Source of the DNA: Acanthosepion pharaonis
Taxonomy: Eukaryota > Mollusca > Cephalopoda > Sepiida > Sepiidae
NCBI GenBank assembly: GCA_903632075.3
Contig: CAHIKZ030001813.1
Location: 4,249,501 to 4,313,500, forward strand
Reading direction: 5' to 3'
Length of the DNA: 64,000 nt
How positions within the stretch are numbered: position 1 is the first letter of the stretch; the number at the start of each line of letters is the position of its first letter. The notes beneath the pieces are model-generated. The model saw only the letters and a program-made list of their open reading frames with translations, made no database searches and was not told where the DNA came from. Shown in pieces: positions 1 to 9,840 of this stretch. The position numbers and the translations under genes were made by a program.

Positions 1-265
1 AAGCAGGTAGTATTGAAATTTTAATAAAATTAAAATGGTATTGTCAAAGTATTAATAAAAAGATGTATTGTCAAAATATTAATAAAATAATAAAAGAAAA
101 GGCGTTGTCAAAGGTATTAAAAAGAATATGTATTGTGGAAATATTAATAAAAAAGGCGCTGTTAAAATATAAATAAAATATAAAGATATAGTCAAAATAT
201 TAATAAAAAGATGTCAAAATTTTAATAAAATGAAAAGGCGTTGTCAAAATATTAATAAAAATAAT
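1..265. repeat. AT-rich minisatellite, about 30-bp unit
   Basis: About nine imperfect tandem units built on 'TTGTCAAAATATTAATAAAA' preceded by a variable GGCG or GATG piece. Unit length drifts between roughly 24 and 40 bp. The array runs off the left edge, so its true length is unknown. No coding signal. Confidence 0.75.
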
Positions 266-850
266 ATATAATATCAAAGTCGTAAAAGTTCTTAAATTTA
301 GTTGTAATTTTCTATCATTAAAATAATATATTACAACTACATTTCTAAAATTAGATACCAATTTGAAAGTCGGTAAGTAAATGAAATAATGTTTGAAATT
401 AGGCATTTTTATTAAATTTGTCTACTTGTAGGTCTGGTAAAATAATTAGAAGGCTTTAAGTATTAAACGCTTTCCTTTCCTTTCTGTAGGATCATACCTA
501 TTTTTAAGGACTTGGAATGGCACTAAATTACAATATTGTGGGGGTAATTTGCGCTCCATAATGTTTTGTTCTTTATCGTTGCATGCGAGAAAAGAACATA
601 GCCAAAGTAAATGATTATAGGACAGAATTTTGTAGACCCTTTATCTACCCACCCAGGCTGGCACCGAGGTTACAACGTGGAGGCCGGCATGAATATGCCA
701 CCAAAAATTGTCCAGTTCCCTTGACACTTTCGTTTTTTGGACGCCTTAAGCATCAGGGATTAATTCTGATAATCTCCATAAAATATGTTGTGGAAAGTGC
801 CACATGGATGATGCTCCTCAGAATTTGAAGTATTTACAAAGATTAGTTTA
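266..850. other. No gene recognised
   Basis: AT-rich sequence with only chance ORFs. One slightly GC-richer patch at 630-710 (around CACCCAGGCTGGCACCGAGG) may be an old repeat fragment that I cannot place. Confidence 0.5.
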
Positions 851-854
851 GTTT

Positions 855-1045
855 CATATAATGAAGAAAGAGGGCTTGGAGAATTCGACATTCACAGGCT
901 ATATTGAAAGTATGAAGAACAGAGAGCAATCTAACTAACGAGATTGTGTAAATGGATGGCGGACAAGAGACGGGGAAGTGTGTTAAGGAGACAAACATTA
1001 CTTTGAGCTACAACAGATAGAAAGGCATATGAAAGAGAAAAGAGT
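855..1045 (+). mobile_element. RTE-like LINE 3' fragment (family R, copy 1)
   Basis: Translates in broken frames to the end of a reverse-transcriptase-type LINE ORF: KKEGLENS, then TGYIES, then CVNGWRT, then a remnant of the terminal 'RATKDRK' segment. The same segments recur in other copies of family R in this window. It is 5' truncated, interrupted by stops, and ends near the usual 3' end of the family. By family knowledge this is the C-terminal tail beyond the RT domain in RTE-like elements. It is dead. Confidence 0.6.
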
Positions 1046-1930
1046 TTAGTTTGGTACAGACTAGGTTATTATCTTGGCAGCACCCGAATTTGGTTAGGTA
1101 CCCACTTTCTATTTAAAACACTATCAGGAAATGGATATAAACATTGCCAGATTGATTTTGAAATTAATTTAATTAAAAAAATAGGACGAAAGAAAATCAT
1201 ACAAAAAAAAACAAAAAAAAACAAAACAAAAAAAAAACAAAACAAAAAAAACAAAAAAACACACCATTACACATATAGATTGTTTATCAGGGAGAAAAGG
1301 AAATGTCTTAATCTGACTAAGAAAGGATTAAAAAAAATCGGTAATTAGTTATTTGAGTAATTTTTCAGTAGCCAAAAAAGAAAGGCTTCGAGCAAAGTGA
1401 ATTCTAAGGGTTTAGGCAAAGATCGTTCTTCTTTAAACATTGTGAAGTGGCACGACAAAACCACAAACACAGAACTGTACCAAATAACAGAAACCACGTT
1501 ACTTGAGGACTACCAACAGCAGAAAAACTAAAATAGCACGTGTAATTCAAAGAGAAAATAATGACATAAGATGCTGACATTCCACACTACTTCAAATAAC
1601 AGGTTAGGAAAGCAACCCTCCTTAGTAATGGAAAGAGCGATAACAGCTACTGGACTTGAAGAACCTATTTTACTGAAAACTGTTTCAAGTAAAAGATTTT
1701 ATAAATTTCAACCGAAAATGTTTCCTTATAGGGAAATGGCTAATATTGCAAGTACCAATTCTGCATATATTGGTGGGCTTAATTCATATTTGTAAAGACA
1801 GATGACGTCATGTCACGATTCCCTTATGCCATTAGGAACGTAACTTGACATCATATGTACTGCAGCCGTAGCGGAAGTGGCGTGTCTTGGGCAAGATAGT
1901 GTGACGGAGCCCATCCCTCGTCAGGCTGAT
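1046..1930. other. No gene recognised; A/C-rich tract at 1199-1262
   Basis: A low-complexity A-rich stretch with interspersed C (1199-1262) explains a spurious Phe-rich minus-strand ORF. At 1571-1795 there is a 74-codon open frame with no recognised motif. Around 1870-1890 lies GTGGCGTGTCTTGGGC, which recurs inverted near 61710. Otherwise nothing. Confidence 0.45.
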
Positions 1931-1934
1931 CTAG

Positions 1935-2235
1935 AATATAAAGATTTTTCTTTCTTTTAGACTGACTGCCACCTCAAGGCAAGAGAGCCCAGTTTTCTCT
2001 GATGTTTCAAAATTACCAACAATTTATAGTAAGAATTACCAACAATACAAATTATAAGAGAAAATACCAACAATTCATTTTATCTGTATTTGAAGGCATA
2101 CAGTTGTGCTCGAAATATATTTAGTTGAAGCCATAATATTGTATTCAAAATATTTAGACTTCGGCATAACCAATTAACCAATTCTGCTATTTAACCCATA
2201 GCCAGAGGAAGATTCATGACTTTTCCATAGACATC
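1935..2235 (-). mobile_element. tRNA-type SINE tail, split by an insert
   Basis: Two pieces of the SINE body seen elsewhere (for example 13320-13420 and 34600-34720) lie at 1950-2010 and 2175-2235. They carry the family words 'GACTGCC...CCAAGGC' and 'CTATTTAACCCATAGC'. Between them is about 165 bp that includes three spaced 'TACCAACAAT' words. No head with a B box is left. Confidence 0.45.
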
Positions 2236-2839
2236 ATCGCAAAGTGAATGTAACATTATGTGCACCTTCAAAGGAATATAAACAATCCATATACTAGTTC
2301 TTAATAACCTGGAAAAGCGATAAACCGAATGTATAAATACAATTCAGAAATGTCACATTGACTTGATATGATCAATAAAAAAAAACTTTTCACAATAATT
2401 TTCATGTCCTTCTTTTCGTTTTTCAACTCTGCATAACGTGTTTCTTCTCGCCTTGAATTAATAATGAGAATTTGATTGGGCGATCAGTAAATCTGTTCTA
2501 TTCCGTCTGAGGTAGGCTCTTCTATTAAATAATCAATATCCCAATAACTCTTGCCTGTTACCGAATACGACAGCCGATTAATCCTGGTGGACACACAACG
2601 TGTAAAAATCAAAGAGACTCAATTTGACCAAGCAATGCAGAAGCACTCCTTGACTTTAATCTAAAGCAACATGGTCGATGAAAGCCTTTTAATTGTCTGG
2701 AATTATTATAATTGCACGCTGGGATTTAAATTTTTTTCCTGTGTGTCATTTAAATATTTTCCTTCTATAATTTATAACAAACTTATAACAAATTTGATCG
2801 TATTGCTACTACTAATATTACTCTTCTTCTTCAATGTGC

Positions 2840-3510
2840 TGATCAGGATGTGGGCGATCATGGCTCTCCACAATTTTTGTCTGTTGTAGTTCTGAGTAAG
2901 GTCTTCATTTTTGTTATCCTTCCTAAATCTTGTTTTGCCAACATTTTAAACAATTTTTTTAGGTATGTTATTAAGTATTTCCCACCTTACTTTCAGTTTT
3001 TCCTTTCCGTGTCAAACTCTCCAACACCTCTTTCCTCATTATGTGTCCTAGTGATTGCCTCTTTCTGATTCTAAGCAGGTGTCCTTTTTGTTTTCATTTT
3101 CCTTAAAACTTCATCGTTACTGACATGTTCAGTCCATGGTATTCTCAGCATCTTTCTGTAGAACCATATTTCTATTGATTCAGGCCTCTTCATCTTTGTT
3201 GAAAGTATCCAGCATCCATTGCCATAAAAGAAGACCGATATTACATAACAGCTTAGCATTCTTTTCTTTGTTTATAACGAAAATTTTCTGATCCCTAATA
3301 CTTTATTTAGTTTTTGGAAGGCATTTTTTGCTTTTCCAATGCACCTTCAAATTTTCAACGTCACATTTTCTATTCTCTGTTAAAACACTATCCTGATATT
3401 TAAATATTCGCATTTGTTTGATTCTGACATCTTCAATTAGCAGTTCCTATCTTGAACTGTAAGCAATACATTCCGTCTTCTTACAATTGATACTTAGCCC
3501 TATCTTCTTT
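2840..3510 (-). mobile_element. RTE-like LINE 3' end (family R, copy 2)
   Basis: One of the two longest family R copies here. On the minus strand the frames read KKTECIA, AKNAFQK-type, then CYVISVFFYGNGC, MKRPESIEIWFYRKM, LRIPWTEHVSNDEVLRKM, an LGH-type segment, KEVLESLT-type, and a terminal 'MIAH' at about 2850. The pattern 'WFYR+MLRIPWT' is typical of the post-RT region of endonuclease/reverse-transcriptase (RTE-like) LINEs. Several frameshifts separate the segments. The longest open piece is 3071-3259 (62 codons). No endonuclease or RT catalytic region is present, so this is a 5'-truncated dead copy. Confidence 0.8.
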
Positions 3511-3625
3511 TAATTTAGTAGTGTACGTAAAAACAGTTATATCAAATATGGCACTGAGCGATCGGGGATGTTAAAGTCTATATGGTTAGATGTGATTTCA
3601 AACCGTTAGTTCTAAAAGTCCAAAG
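3511..3625. other. Unassigned spacer
   Basis: Short AT-rich spacer between a LINE tail and a SINE remnant. Nothing recognised. Confidence 0.4.
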
Positions 3626-3725
3626 GGTAAATCAGCTGTCTCACACAGAACTACTTTCCAATACAGAGGGATGCGAGTTCGAATTTAGCCTCTAGCTTAT
3701 TCATTTTAGATCGGCAGTGTCAAAT
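3625..3725 (+). mobile_element. Degenerate tRNA-type SINE head
   Basis: Contains a B-box-like GCGAGTTCGAATTTAGCC at about 3671, preceded by an A-box-like 'AAATCAGCTGTCT' region. It resembles the heads of other SINEs here but is strongly diverged. It could be an independent tRNA-derived relic. Confidence 0.35.
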
Positions 3726-3804
3726 GACATTTTGGGTAATTGCAATGGAAAACCAACTGAAATTAAGATGAAAGAAATACTAGTAAAAATGAATAATGGT
3801 CAAT

Positions 3805-4250
3805 AGCAGAAAACTGATCAAAGGAATATATGCCTGAGCAATCACAATTTTGAGACAGTCAGGATCCTTCCTAATATGGACAAGAGAAGACTTGTGTCTC
3901 AAAATAAGGACGGTTACACATCATAAAACCTTGAAGCCGAGCGATAATGTCGATATGTTATATGCGAAAATGAAAGAAGAATGAAGATTACATCGTCCCT
4001 ACTATAAAGGGATTTATGAAATACACTAGGCAGAGTAATGAAGAACTAATTATAGCCACCAAGTGATGTGATATGACTGACAGGAAAGCGAAAATAAACT
4101 AAGAAAATCTTTAAATTAGAAGCCAAGAAAAACGCACGGATATTTAATAGACCTAATAAAAGGAACTACAAGATGAAAGAACATCAATATGATTGCGCAG
4201 AGGACATCTGAAAAGAGCAACAGAATCTCTATAATCATGAACCAAAAACA
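3805..4250 (+). mobile_element. LINE fragment, family N, post-RT region (copy 1)
   Basis: A single frame at 3808-3983 reads KLIKGIYA, one stop, AITILRQSGSF, IWTREDL, then KTLKPSDNVDMLYAKMKEE. This matches the 'LIKGINTWAV...RYSG...WTREDL...DVDRLY' order of a LINE class common in metazoans and often annotated as R2-like. The one TGA sits where Trp is expected. Downstream to 4250 the resemblance is weak. Neither an endonuclease nor the RT YxDD is present. Confidence 0.7.
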
Positions 4251-4420
4251 ATTCCATAAAAACAACTATATTAAGGCAAAGATAGACAACACACAACAAA
4301 ACAGTAAATGTAAACTGTGATATAAAACTGGGTAACCAAACATATTTTTACTTACTACCCAGACAACTGATACTTAGCTGCCCCAGGACTCCGTCCCTGT
4401 GCTGGTGGTATCACGGCTAC

Positions 4421-4530
4421 GACTAGCTTGGACCGGCTCTGACCAGCTCTGACCAGCTTGGACAAGCTATGACCAGGTAAGACCAGCTATGACTAGCTAA
4501 GACCAGCTCTGACCAGCTTGGACAAGCTAA
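4421..4530. repeat. 10-bp minisatellite, 11 units in exact register
   Basis: Eleven consecutive decamers of the form GACCAGCTnn, all exactly 10 bp, with substitutions but no indels. A twelfth unit at 4531 is decayed. The array follows a GC-richer leader at 4376-4420. Because 10 is not a multiple of 3, a coding tandem is unlikely. Confidence 0.85.
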
Positions 4531-4925
4531 GACATATATGAACAAATATGTTGTTCACATTAAGTATACTGTACTGTATATGTATATTATGTTCATGATC
4601 AAAACACAATATATTAAGTTAAAATATCAAAGAAAAGTTTAAATGAAAAAAGAAAATCACATCGCCGAATAAATATAAAATACTATCTATTTTTCTGATA
4701 TCTAAACATTTTTTCGAATCACTTGTTCTTGTGTACTAGGAAGCGTCATGCTCGAATTAAAACCTTGATTCTACCTCAGACATCTCCTAGTAGGATCATT
4801 CACCATGATCATCGCTTGCATGAAGAGCCGTTGATAAATGGGAATGACAAGGTAAGAAGAGCTTTTAATTCATATCGTCATGGTGTCAGTTTAATCTGAC
4901 ACCTTATATTTCTTTATGCTGTCAA
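4531..4925. other. No gene recognised
   Basis: AT-rich sequence. A short inverted repeat 'GGTGTCAGTTTAATCTGACACC' lies at about 4890. It resembles the 'TTTAAACTGACACCAG' tail word described for the composite SINE at 43491. Confidence 0.4.
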
Positions 4926-5030
4926 AACAAGCCGAAACAACGATTCTCGTTTGATCACCGAAGTTGTAGTATCGAGCACGGTCAGTACTTAGATGGGGGA
5001 CCGCTTAGGGACACTAGATACTGTAAGCGA
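4925..5030 (+). mobile_element. 5S rRNA-derived pseudogene or SINE head
   Basis: Follows the 5S rRNA plan: 'GATTCTCGT..GATCACCGAAGTT', then 'GAGCACGGTCAGTACTTAGATGGGGGACCGCTTAGGG', then 'TACTGTAAGC'. It lacks the AAGCAAC box after GAAGTT. A 5S gene of normal length would be about 119 bp. Unlike the four composite copies elsewhere, no tRNA-like unit follows clearly. Confidence 0.7.
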
Positions 5031-5187
5031 ACACCGGGTAAAAAACGGGTTGGACATAGGTCTAGCAATTATATCCCGTAAAACTTGCTATAGCAGCCGC
5101 AGTGGCCTTATACACCCTAGCGGAGTCTACAAGACTAATGGAAGTGGAGCAAACAGTAATTATATCCTATTTTTTTAGAAAGTGAAA

Positions 5188-5240
5188 AATTCACTGAAAT
5201 ATGTTGGATAATTTCCAAGCTTTCAGCTGAATAGAAAAGA
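5188..5240 (+). repeat. SINE-tail-like fragment
   Basis: 'TTCACTGAAATATGTTGGATAATTTCCAA' type sequence resembles the distal tail of the composite SINE at 43855-43900. It may be the tail of the 5S-derived copy at 4925, which would make 4925-5240 one decayed element. Confidence 0.35.
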
Positions 5241-5820
5241 ATGTACGAACTTTGAGCAAAATCACTGAAATCCGAAGGTGTATTGGGATAGCCAAATATG
5301 CATTCCAAAAGCTAATCAGAGTATTAAGAAACAGAAAAAAAACTTCACTAGAAATAAAAAAGAGTAATGAACTGTTATGTAATATCTGTCTTCCTATATA
5401 GAAGCTAATGCTAGACAATCTCCTCAAAGATTAAGAAGAGACTTGAATTAACAGAGCTGTGTCTCTACGGAAGTATAGTGAGGATACTATAGACCGAATA
5501 TGTGAGCAACGACGAAGTTTTAGAGAAAACGGTAACAAAAAGGAAACCTATACTTAACATCACAATGAGTCAGTTGAAATTTCTTACTACGTAATGAGAA
5601 AAGAGGGTTTGGAAAGTCTGATACTTACAGGGAAGATTGAAGGCAAGAGGGACAGGAAAACATCGCATGACATACTTAGTGAGCTTGAGTAAACAGATGG
5701 CGGAACACGGTTTAGGAAAAATAACAAAAAGACAAAATTTATTAAGAGCTAGGAAGGACATAAAATTGTGGTGAGCCATGATCGCCTACGTCTTGAGGAG
5801 ATATGACACATAATGATGAA
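5238..5820 (+). mobile_element. RTE-like LINE 3' end (family R, copy 3)
   Basis: Plus-strand frames read RRCIGIAKYAFQKLIRVLRN, TSLEIKK, then degenerate 'MWFYRR..LRI' and 'HVSNDEVLEKT', then MRKEGLESLILTGKIEG, KRDRKTSHDILSELE, and RARKDIKLW. The order is the same as in the minus-strand copy at 2840. It ends with the short 3' region around 'GACACATAATGATGAAG'. Many stops and frameshifts are present. Confidence 0.75.
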
Positions 5821-6335
5821 GAATATTGGGGAAGGAAGGCATCAGAGGATATGGGTTCAACAACAAAGAGCGAATCTCTCAAGATTTGTGATAAATAAAA
5901 GCAACATTTTTAATACAGTTTTAGCATGTTTTATACATCAGCAAAAATTTTAGTTGTATGGGAGCCAAGAAAGTTATGTACAACTAACACAAACAAATCT
6001 CACGTCACCAGCTGAAAAGGATATAAATATACAATTAACATGACATGTACCTTCAATGTAAATATGCAATTCGCATACCTCAAAAACCTTTCGGGTCACG
6101 ACAATTCTGAGTACATATTCAGAATAAGAATACTCTAGTACAGCATTATATGTCTGGAAGGCAGACAAAAATATTTTTTATTGCCCAGTGTAATTAATAT
6201 GTGAGACAAGACCGCTCAAATCATGCGTATGTTAAAAACGTTAAATCTTGATATGTTGGAACAATTTAAAATATTCGTTTATCACAGTTGTGCATCGAAT
6301 ATTATTCACACATCTATTCTGATTCTTGTTTTATG
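5821..6335. other. No gene recognised
   Basis: AT-rich, with a 64-codon open frame on the minus strand (5974-6168) that shows no motif. I see nothing I can name. Confidence 0.45.
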
Positions 6336-6700
6336 TCTGTAGATTCTTGAAAAAAAATCCAAAGAAGAATCTGTAACGTTACCGATCCTGACCTAGCATC
6401 TCGGCTGCAGTCATTTTTCTATCGCCATGACGTAACTTGCCTTTGTCATTTCTATGAAAGAATACAAAGAAGAATCTGCAACGTTACCGATCCTGACCTA
6501 GCATCTCGGCTTCAGCCATTTTTCCATCGCCATAACTTAGCTTGCCTTTGGCTTTTCTATAAATATTTGTTCTGACGAGATTTCCTCTTTGGTATCTCGA
6601 TTTTACGAATTTAAACGCATTTGTAACCCCTTGCGTCCTAGTGGCTTCCCGCCTTGCTTGGGGTGAAATGCTTAAAACAAAAATTACTAGAATGGTCACT
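6335..6700 (+). mobile_element. Jockey/CR1-like LINE 3' fragments, duplicated (family J, copy 1)
   Basis: Two successive pieces (6335-6455 and 6456-6700) both begin with the 'AAAGAAGAATCTG..AACGTTACCGATCCTGACCTAGCATCTCGGCT' segment. This is the 'RRICN..GPALASRLQSLSHRR' stretch of the ORF at 45208. The second piece then jumps to the element's 3' end, 'GTAACCCCTTGCGTCCTAGTGGC...GGGTGAAATGCTTAAAA'. The duplication could be two insertions or an internal tandem repeat. Confidence 0.8.
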
Positions 6701-6704
6701 CAGT

Positions 6705-6985
6705 CTCACAATTTCACTGTTTAAATTGCTAGTTGTAACCATAAGTTCTATCCTATGTTTCTTCTTTTGTCTTTTTCATTTGTAAAAATTTCTTCCGGCT
6801 TTCTGCTTTTCTGCCCACTACGATCTTCCAAAAGTTAAATGCAACGTCCATTGCCATCATCTGTCTCCTTGAAATCTGTTTCTATTGTTCTCTCTACTTT
6901 TTTTACTCCTAGTAACCCCTTGCATCAGAGACTTGAGACTTTTATTGCGTTGCTTGTTATTAAATGATTAAAAAAAAGAAAGTCT
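6705..6985 (+). mobile_element. Family J LINE 3' end, separate fragment
   Basis: Encodes a decayed version of the last coding segment and the 3' UTR: an 'AATTTCACTG' piece, a 'GTAACC.TAAGTTCTATCCTA' piece, 'AAATGCAACGTCCATTGCC', 'GTAACCCCTTGCATC' and a terminal A-rich run near 6970. It directly follows two other J fragments, so three pieces of the family lie in series. Confidence 0.7.
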
Positions 6986-7685
6986 TTTGCTGGCCAGTGT
7001 AATAAGCAAATTCAACAAGTTGGTTCAGAAAGGTGTACCAACAATAGACATAACTAACTGGGAAGGATGTTCTACTGAGAATTGTGCAAAGAAATGGTAT
7101 TTGACATTGGAAATTAATTTATATTAATAAGTCAGAATCAGTTTTAAGCAATATAAACGAAATTTCCTTTGAAACTTATTTAAACGGATCATTTATCCAG
7201 ACAAGAAGACGAGAGCTGAACAAGAGGGAAAGAAAATTAGATAACAGATTATCTAGTTGTAGATGACTATATAGTGAAAATTAAGGAAATTGAAAAGCTG
7301 GAAAAATATCTGGACCTAGCCATATAACTAGAACATCAGGGTGAATACTGGGGAGAGTGCTGGTGAAATTCTCTTCTAAGACCCACCAGATATACTTGGT
7401 GTGAACATTTTCTGAATTACTGGTTGAAGCAATAAAATGAAAAGTACTGTGTTTGAGTCGGCGTTATGTAAAAATAAATAACTTCAGAAATATGACGTCA
7501 AAATTTTGGCGAACAAATAAGCCTAGCTTTGCTGTGACACTTCAAAAGGACTTAAACTATCGAATTTCTTGTTCATGTTTGCATGAATAAAGAGCTATCC
7601 TCAGGAATTTAAGATAAAATTTTCTCTAACTTCAATGCAGGTCAAAGTATTAGTATGTCGGAAAAATCCGATATAAACAATTTAT
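6986..7685. other. No gene recognised
   Basis: AT-rich with no repeat or coding signal that I can name. Confidence 0.45.
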
Positions 7686-7800
7686 ATTTAAAAACTAATT
7701 TTACCCCAAGTAAGGCAATAACATCACAAAGATGCAAGGGGTTATTGAGTGCTTCATCGTTTTGGCTGCCTTACTTGCCTTGCTTGCCAATTAGAATAAC
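7685..7800 (-). mobile_element. Family J LINE 3' terminal scrap
   Basis: Reverse complement contains 'AATAACCCCTTGCATC' and 'GCCTTACTTGGGGTAAAA', the 3' terminal signature of family J. The rest of the element is absent. Confidence 0.6.
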
Positions 7801-8990
7801 CGTCAAAGAATTTTGATCTGGACATTCTATGTAATCTAAGGAGAGAGATTGTTGTTGTTCCACTGGCATTCAGGGAAAGTTGATTTTTCACTACTTTTCA
7901 GAAAATCAACATTGCACTCGGTGTGAAAGCTGGGGTTTGATGCCGTTAGTACTGACACCAAAAATCATATTCATAGCTTATACCAATTTTGAGCATTTAG
8001 TTTATAGGTCGTCTGAAAAAAATGGAAAGAAATAACTAATTTCTCTTACAAACTGATTTCAGAATTTTACTATTTCAAGAATAAATCCAAATAAAGTTAA
8101 TATTTTTGTATTAGATACATTGCATAGATTTTCTACAAACAACGTGTGAAAGCACCTGCTCTCGTCAGCCGCCAACCAGGGCAGGTAACACAGTTTCGGT
8201 GGCTAAGGCGGTACTGCCACCCATGGCGCCACCAGAAGCTTTTGCCACCGGACAGGGTATTGTTTTTTTGTAAATTATGAGTTGCCAAAAGGAAAATATC
8301 CATTTTTTTACTCTATTCGATAAGTAAAAACTGTAAAAAATGTAAAAGATTACGAAAAAGGGCTACTCAATGAATAAGATGGTTAGATAAATTGTTAGAT
8401 CATAATTAATAAATATAAAAAAAAAATAGATAAAAGTGCATATAACACCGTAATAGTGCTAGGCACAAATTATAAGACAAAATGTTTTAAAGTTGCATTG
8501 TTTATCGAGCATTACACTAAAACTACTGAAGTGTATATCATATTACATCAAAATATAGCTAAATTGTTCAGTTTCATTTCACTTTAAAGTAAGTGAAGGT
8601 TTTATTCTATTGATTTAATAATAATGTTCTTGTGCCATACATCTTGTCCATGTACAATTTGTAAATATTCAGTAAATTATAAATTTTATAAAGTTCTGCT
8701 TTCACTGATCACCATCGTCCTTTTCTAATTATATTTCTGGATCCTTCCCCTGCATTCTAGAAGAGGTTTGAGTACTACTTACTTTGAGAATCCAGATTTA
8801 GACGCATCAGCAGGTGTAAACGAATCTCGACTGACGTAACCCCAGTAATTCACCTGATGGAATAAATCCACCAATGGATCACTAGCAAAACAACGTCAAT
8901 TTCTTTGAGAAATAAAATTGATATCGGGCAGAGTTCTGACGTTTAGAAATTTTGTGATTAAAAACCAACATGTATATTGTTCCATCCTAA
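7801..8990. other. No gene recognised; GC-rich patch at 8145-8270
   Basis: AT-rich except for 8145-8270, which contains 'CGTCAGCCGCCAACCAGGGCA' and 'CGGTACTGCCACCCATGGCG' type sequence. The patch stands out in composition and may be a GC-rich repeat or an exon relic. No long open frame supports a gene. Confidence 0.4.
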
Positions 8991-8994
8991 TTCA

Positions 8995-9115
8995 GCACCT
9001 CCTCGTGATGTAAGGATGAAGAAGCTGGTATCGCTGTTAAGTAGTACTGAGAAGTGAGTTCGAGACCCACTGAGTTCCACACACTTGTGCTCTTTTGACA
9101 GACTAAGCTCAGCTT
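8995..9115 (+). mobile_element. Possible tRNA-derived SINE relic
   Basis: 'GGTATCGCTGTTAAGTAGTA' followed by 'GTGAGTTCGAGACCCACTGAG'. The second part has a B-box-like core with partly complementary flanks. No second copy is clear in this window. Confidence 0.3.
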
Positions 9116-9179
9116 AGTAAAATAACAAACTGATACAATTCTAATCCTCTAAACTGTAGAAGAAAAGAACTGAAAACTT

Positions 9180-9370
9180 TTCATCAAAAATAAGGAAATT
9201 AATGACTGTGTATAAAAACACCTGACAATAGAGACAGTGTCGAGATGTTCTATAAGAAAGAAAAAAAGGCGCATTAATATTGAAGAATGGGTTGACTACA
9301 CAAGGATTAACAAATCACGCACTGACGCAGAAAGAGAGAATTGGATTGGGTCAGTGGATTTTATGAATAT
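9180..9370 (+). mobile_element. LINE family N fragment (copy 2a)
   Basis: Decayed 'DSVEMFYKKEKK' and 'ALTQKERIGL' segments, corresponding to the 'DVDRLY...' part of family N. It is followed by an upstream part of a second copy, so the pieces are not collinear with one element. Confidence 0.45.
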
Positions 9371-9379
9371 TGAATGAAA

Positions 9380-9840
9380 AAGACATTTAACATTTCTTGG
9401 AATATTGGAATCGGATTCAATTAAAAGAGAAGAAATGAAGAGAAAAGAGAAAAAAAAAATCTCAAGAGAATAAAGGAAGAATTAAAAACGATCCTGAACA
9501 ACAAAAAGCTTATCAAAGACATGGGTAATATCTAAAGTAAGATATTCAGGATTCTGATTCTCAGAACTTAAGAAGAAAAGAAAAATGAACTTTGGATCAA
9601 AGAACAAGGAAATTAACGATTGTGAATTAATGACTCTAACATTAGTCACGATGTCGAAAGACTCTATTTAGAAAAAAACGAAGGAAAGAGGTACATTAGC
9701 TTTGAAGATTACCTATAAAAAGATTAACGAACCACGCACAGTATCAGAAAGAGAAGAGAACTCACAAATAAACAAAGCTACACCTAACACAAAAAATATT
9801 GTAATAGAAGAAAATAGTGAAAAAAGAAGAAGAAAAAAAA
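9380..9840 (+). mobile_element. LINE family N fragment (copy 2b)
   Basis: Reads LTFLGILESDSIKREEMK, then RIKEELKTILNNKKLIKDMG in a shifted frame, then 'SKIFRILILRT' and 'DVERLYLEKNEGKRYISFEDYL'-type segments. This is the family order 'LGILEAD...KLNSRNLIKGI...RYSG...DVDRLY..GGRGLISIEDY'. Multiple frameshifts and stops are present. The reading is mine by eye. Confidence 0.6.

Noticed and set aside
4925..5030. Functional 5S rRNA gene
   Set aside because: Missing the AAGCAAC segment of the internal control region and other bases; a pseudogene or SINE head.
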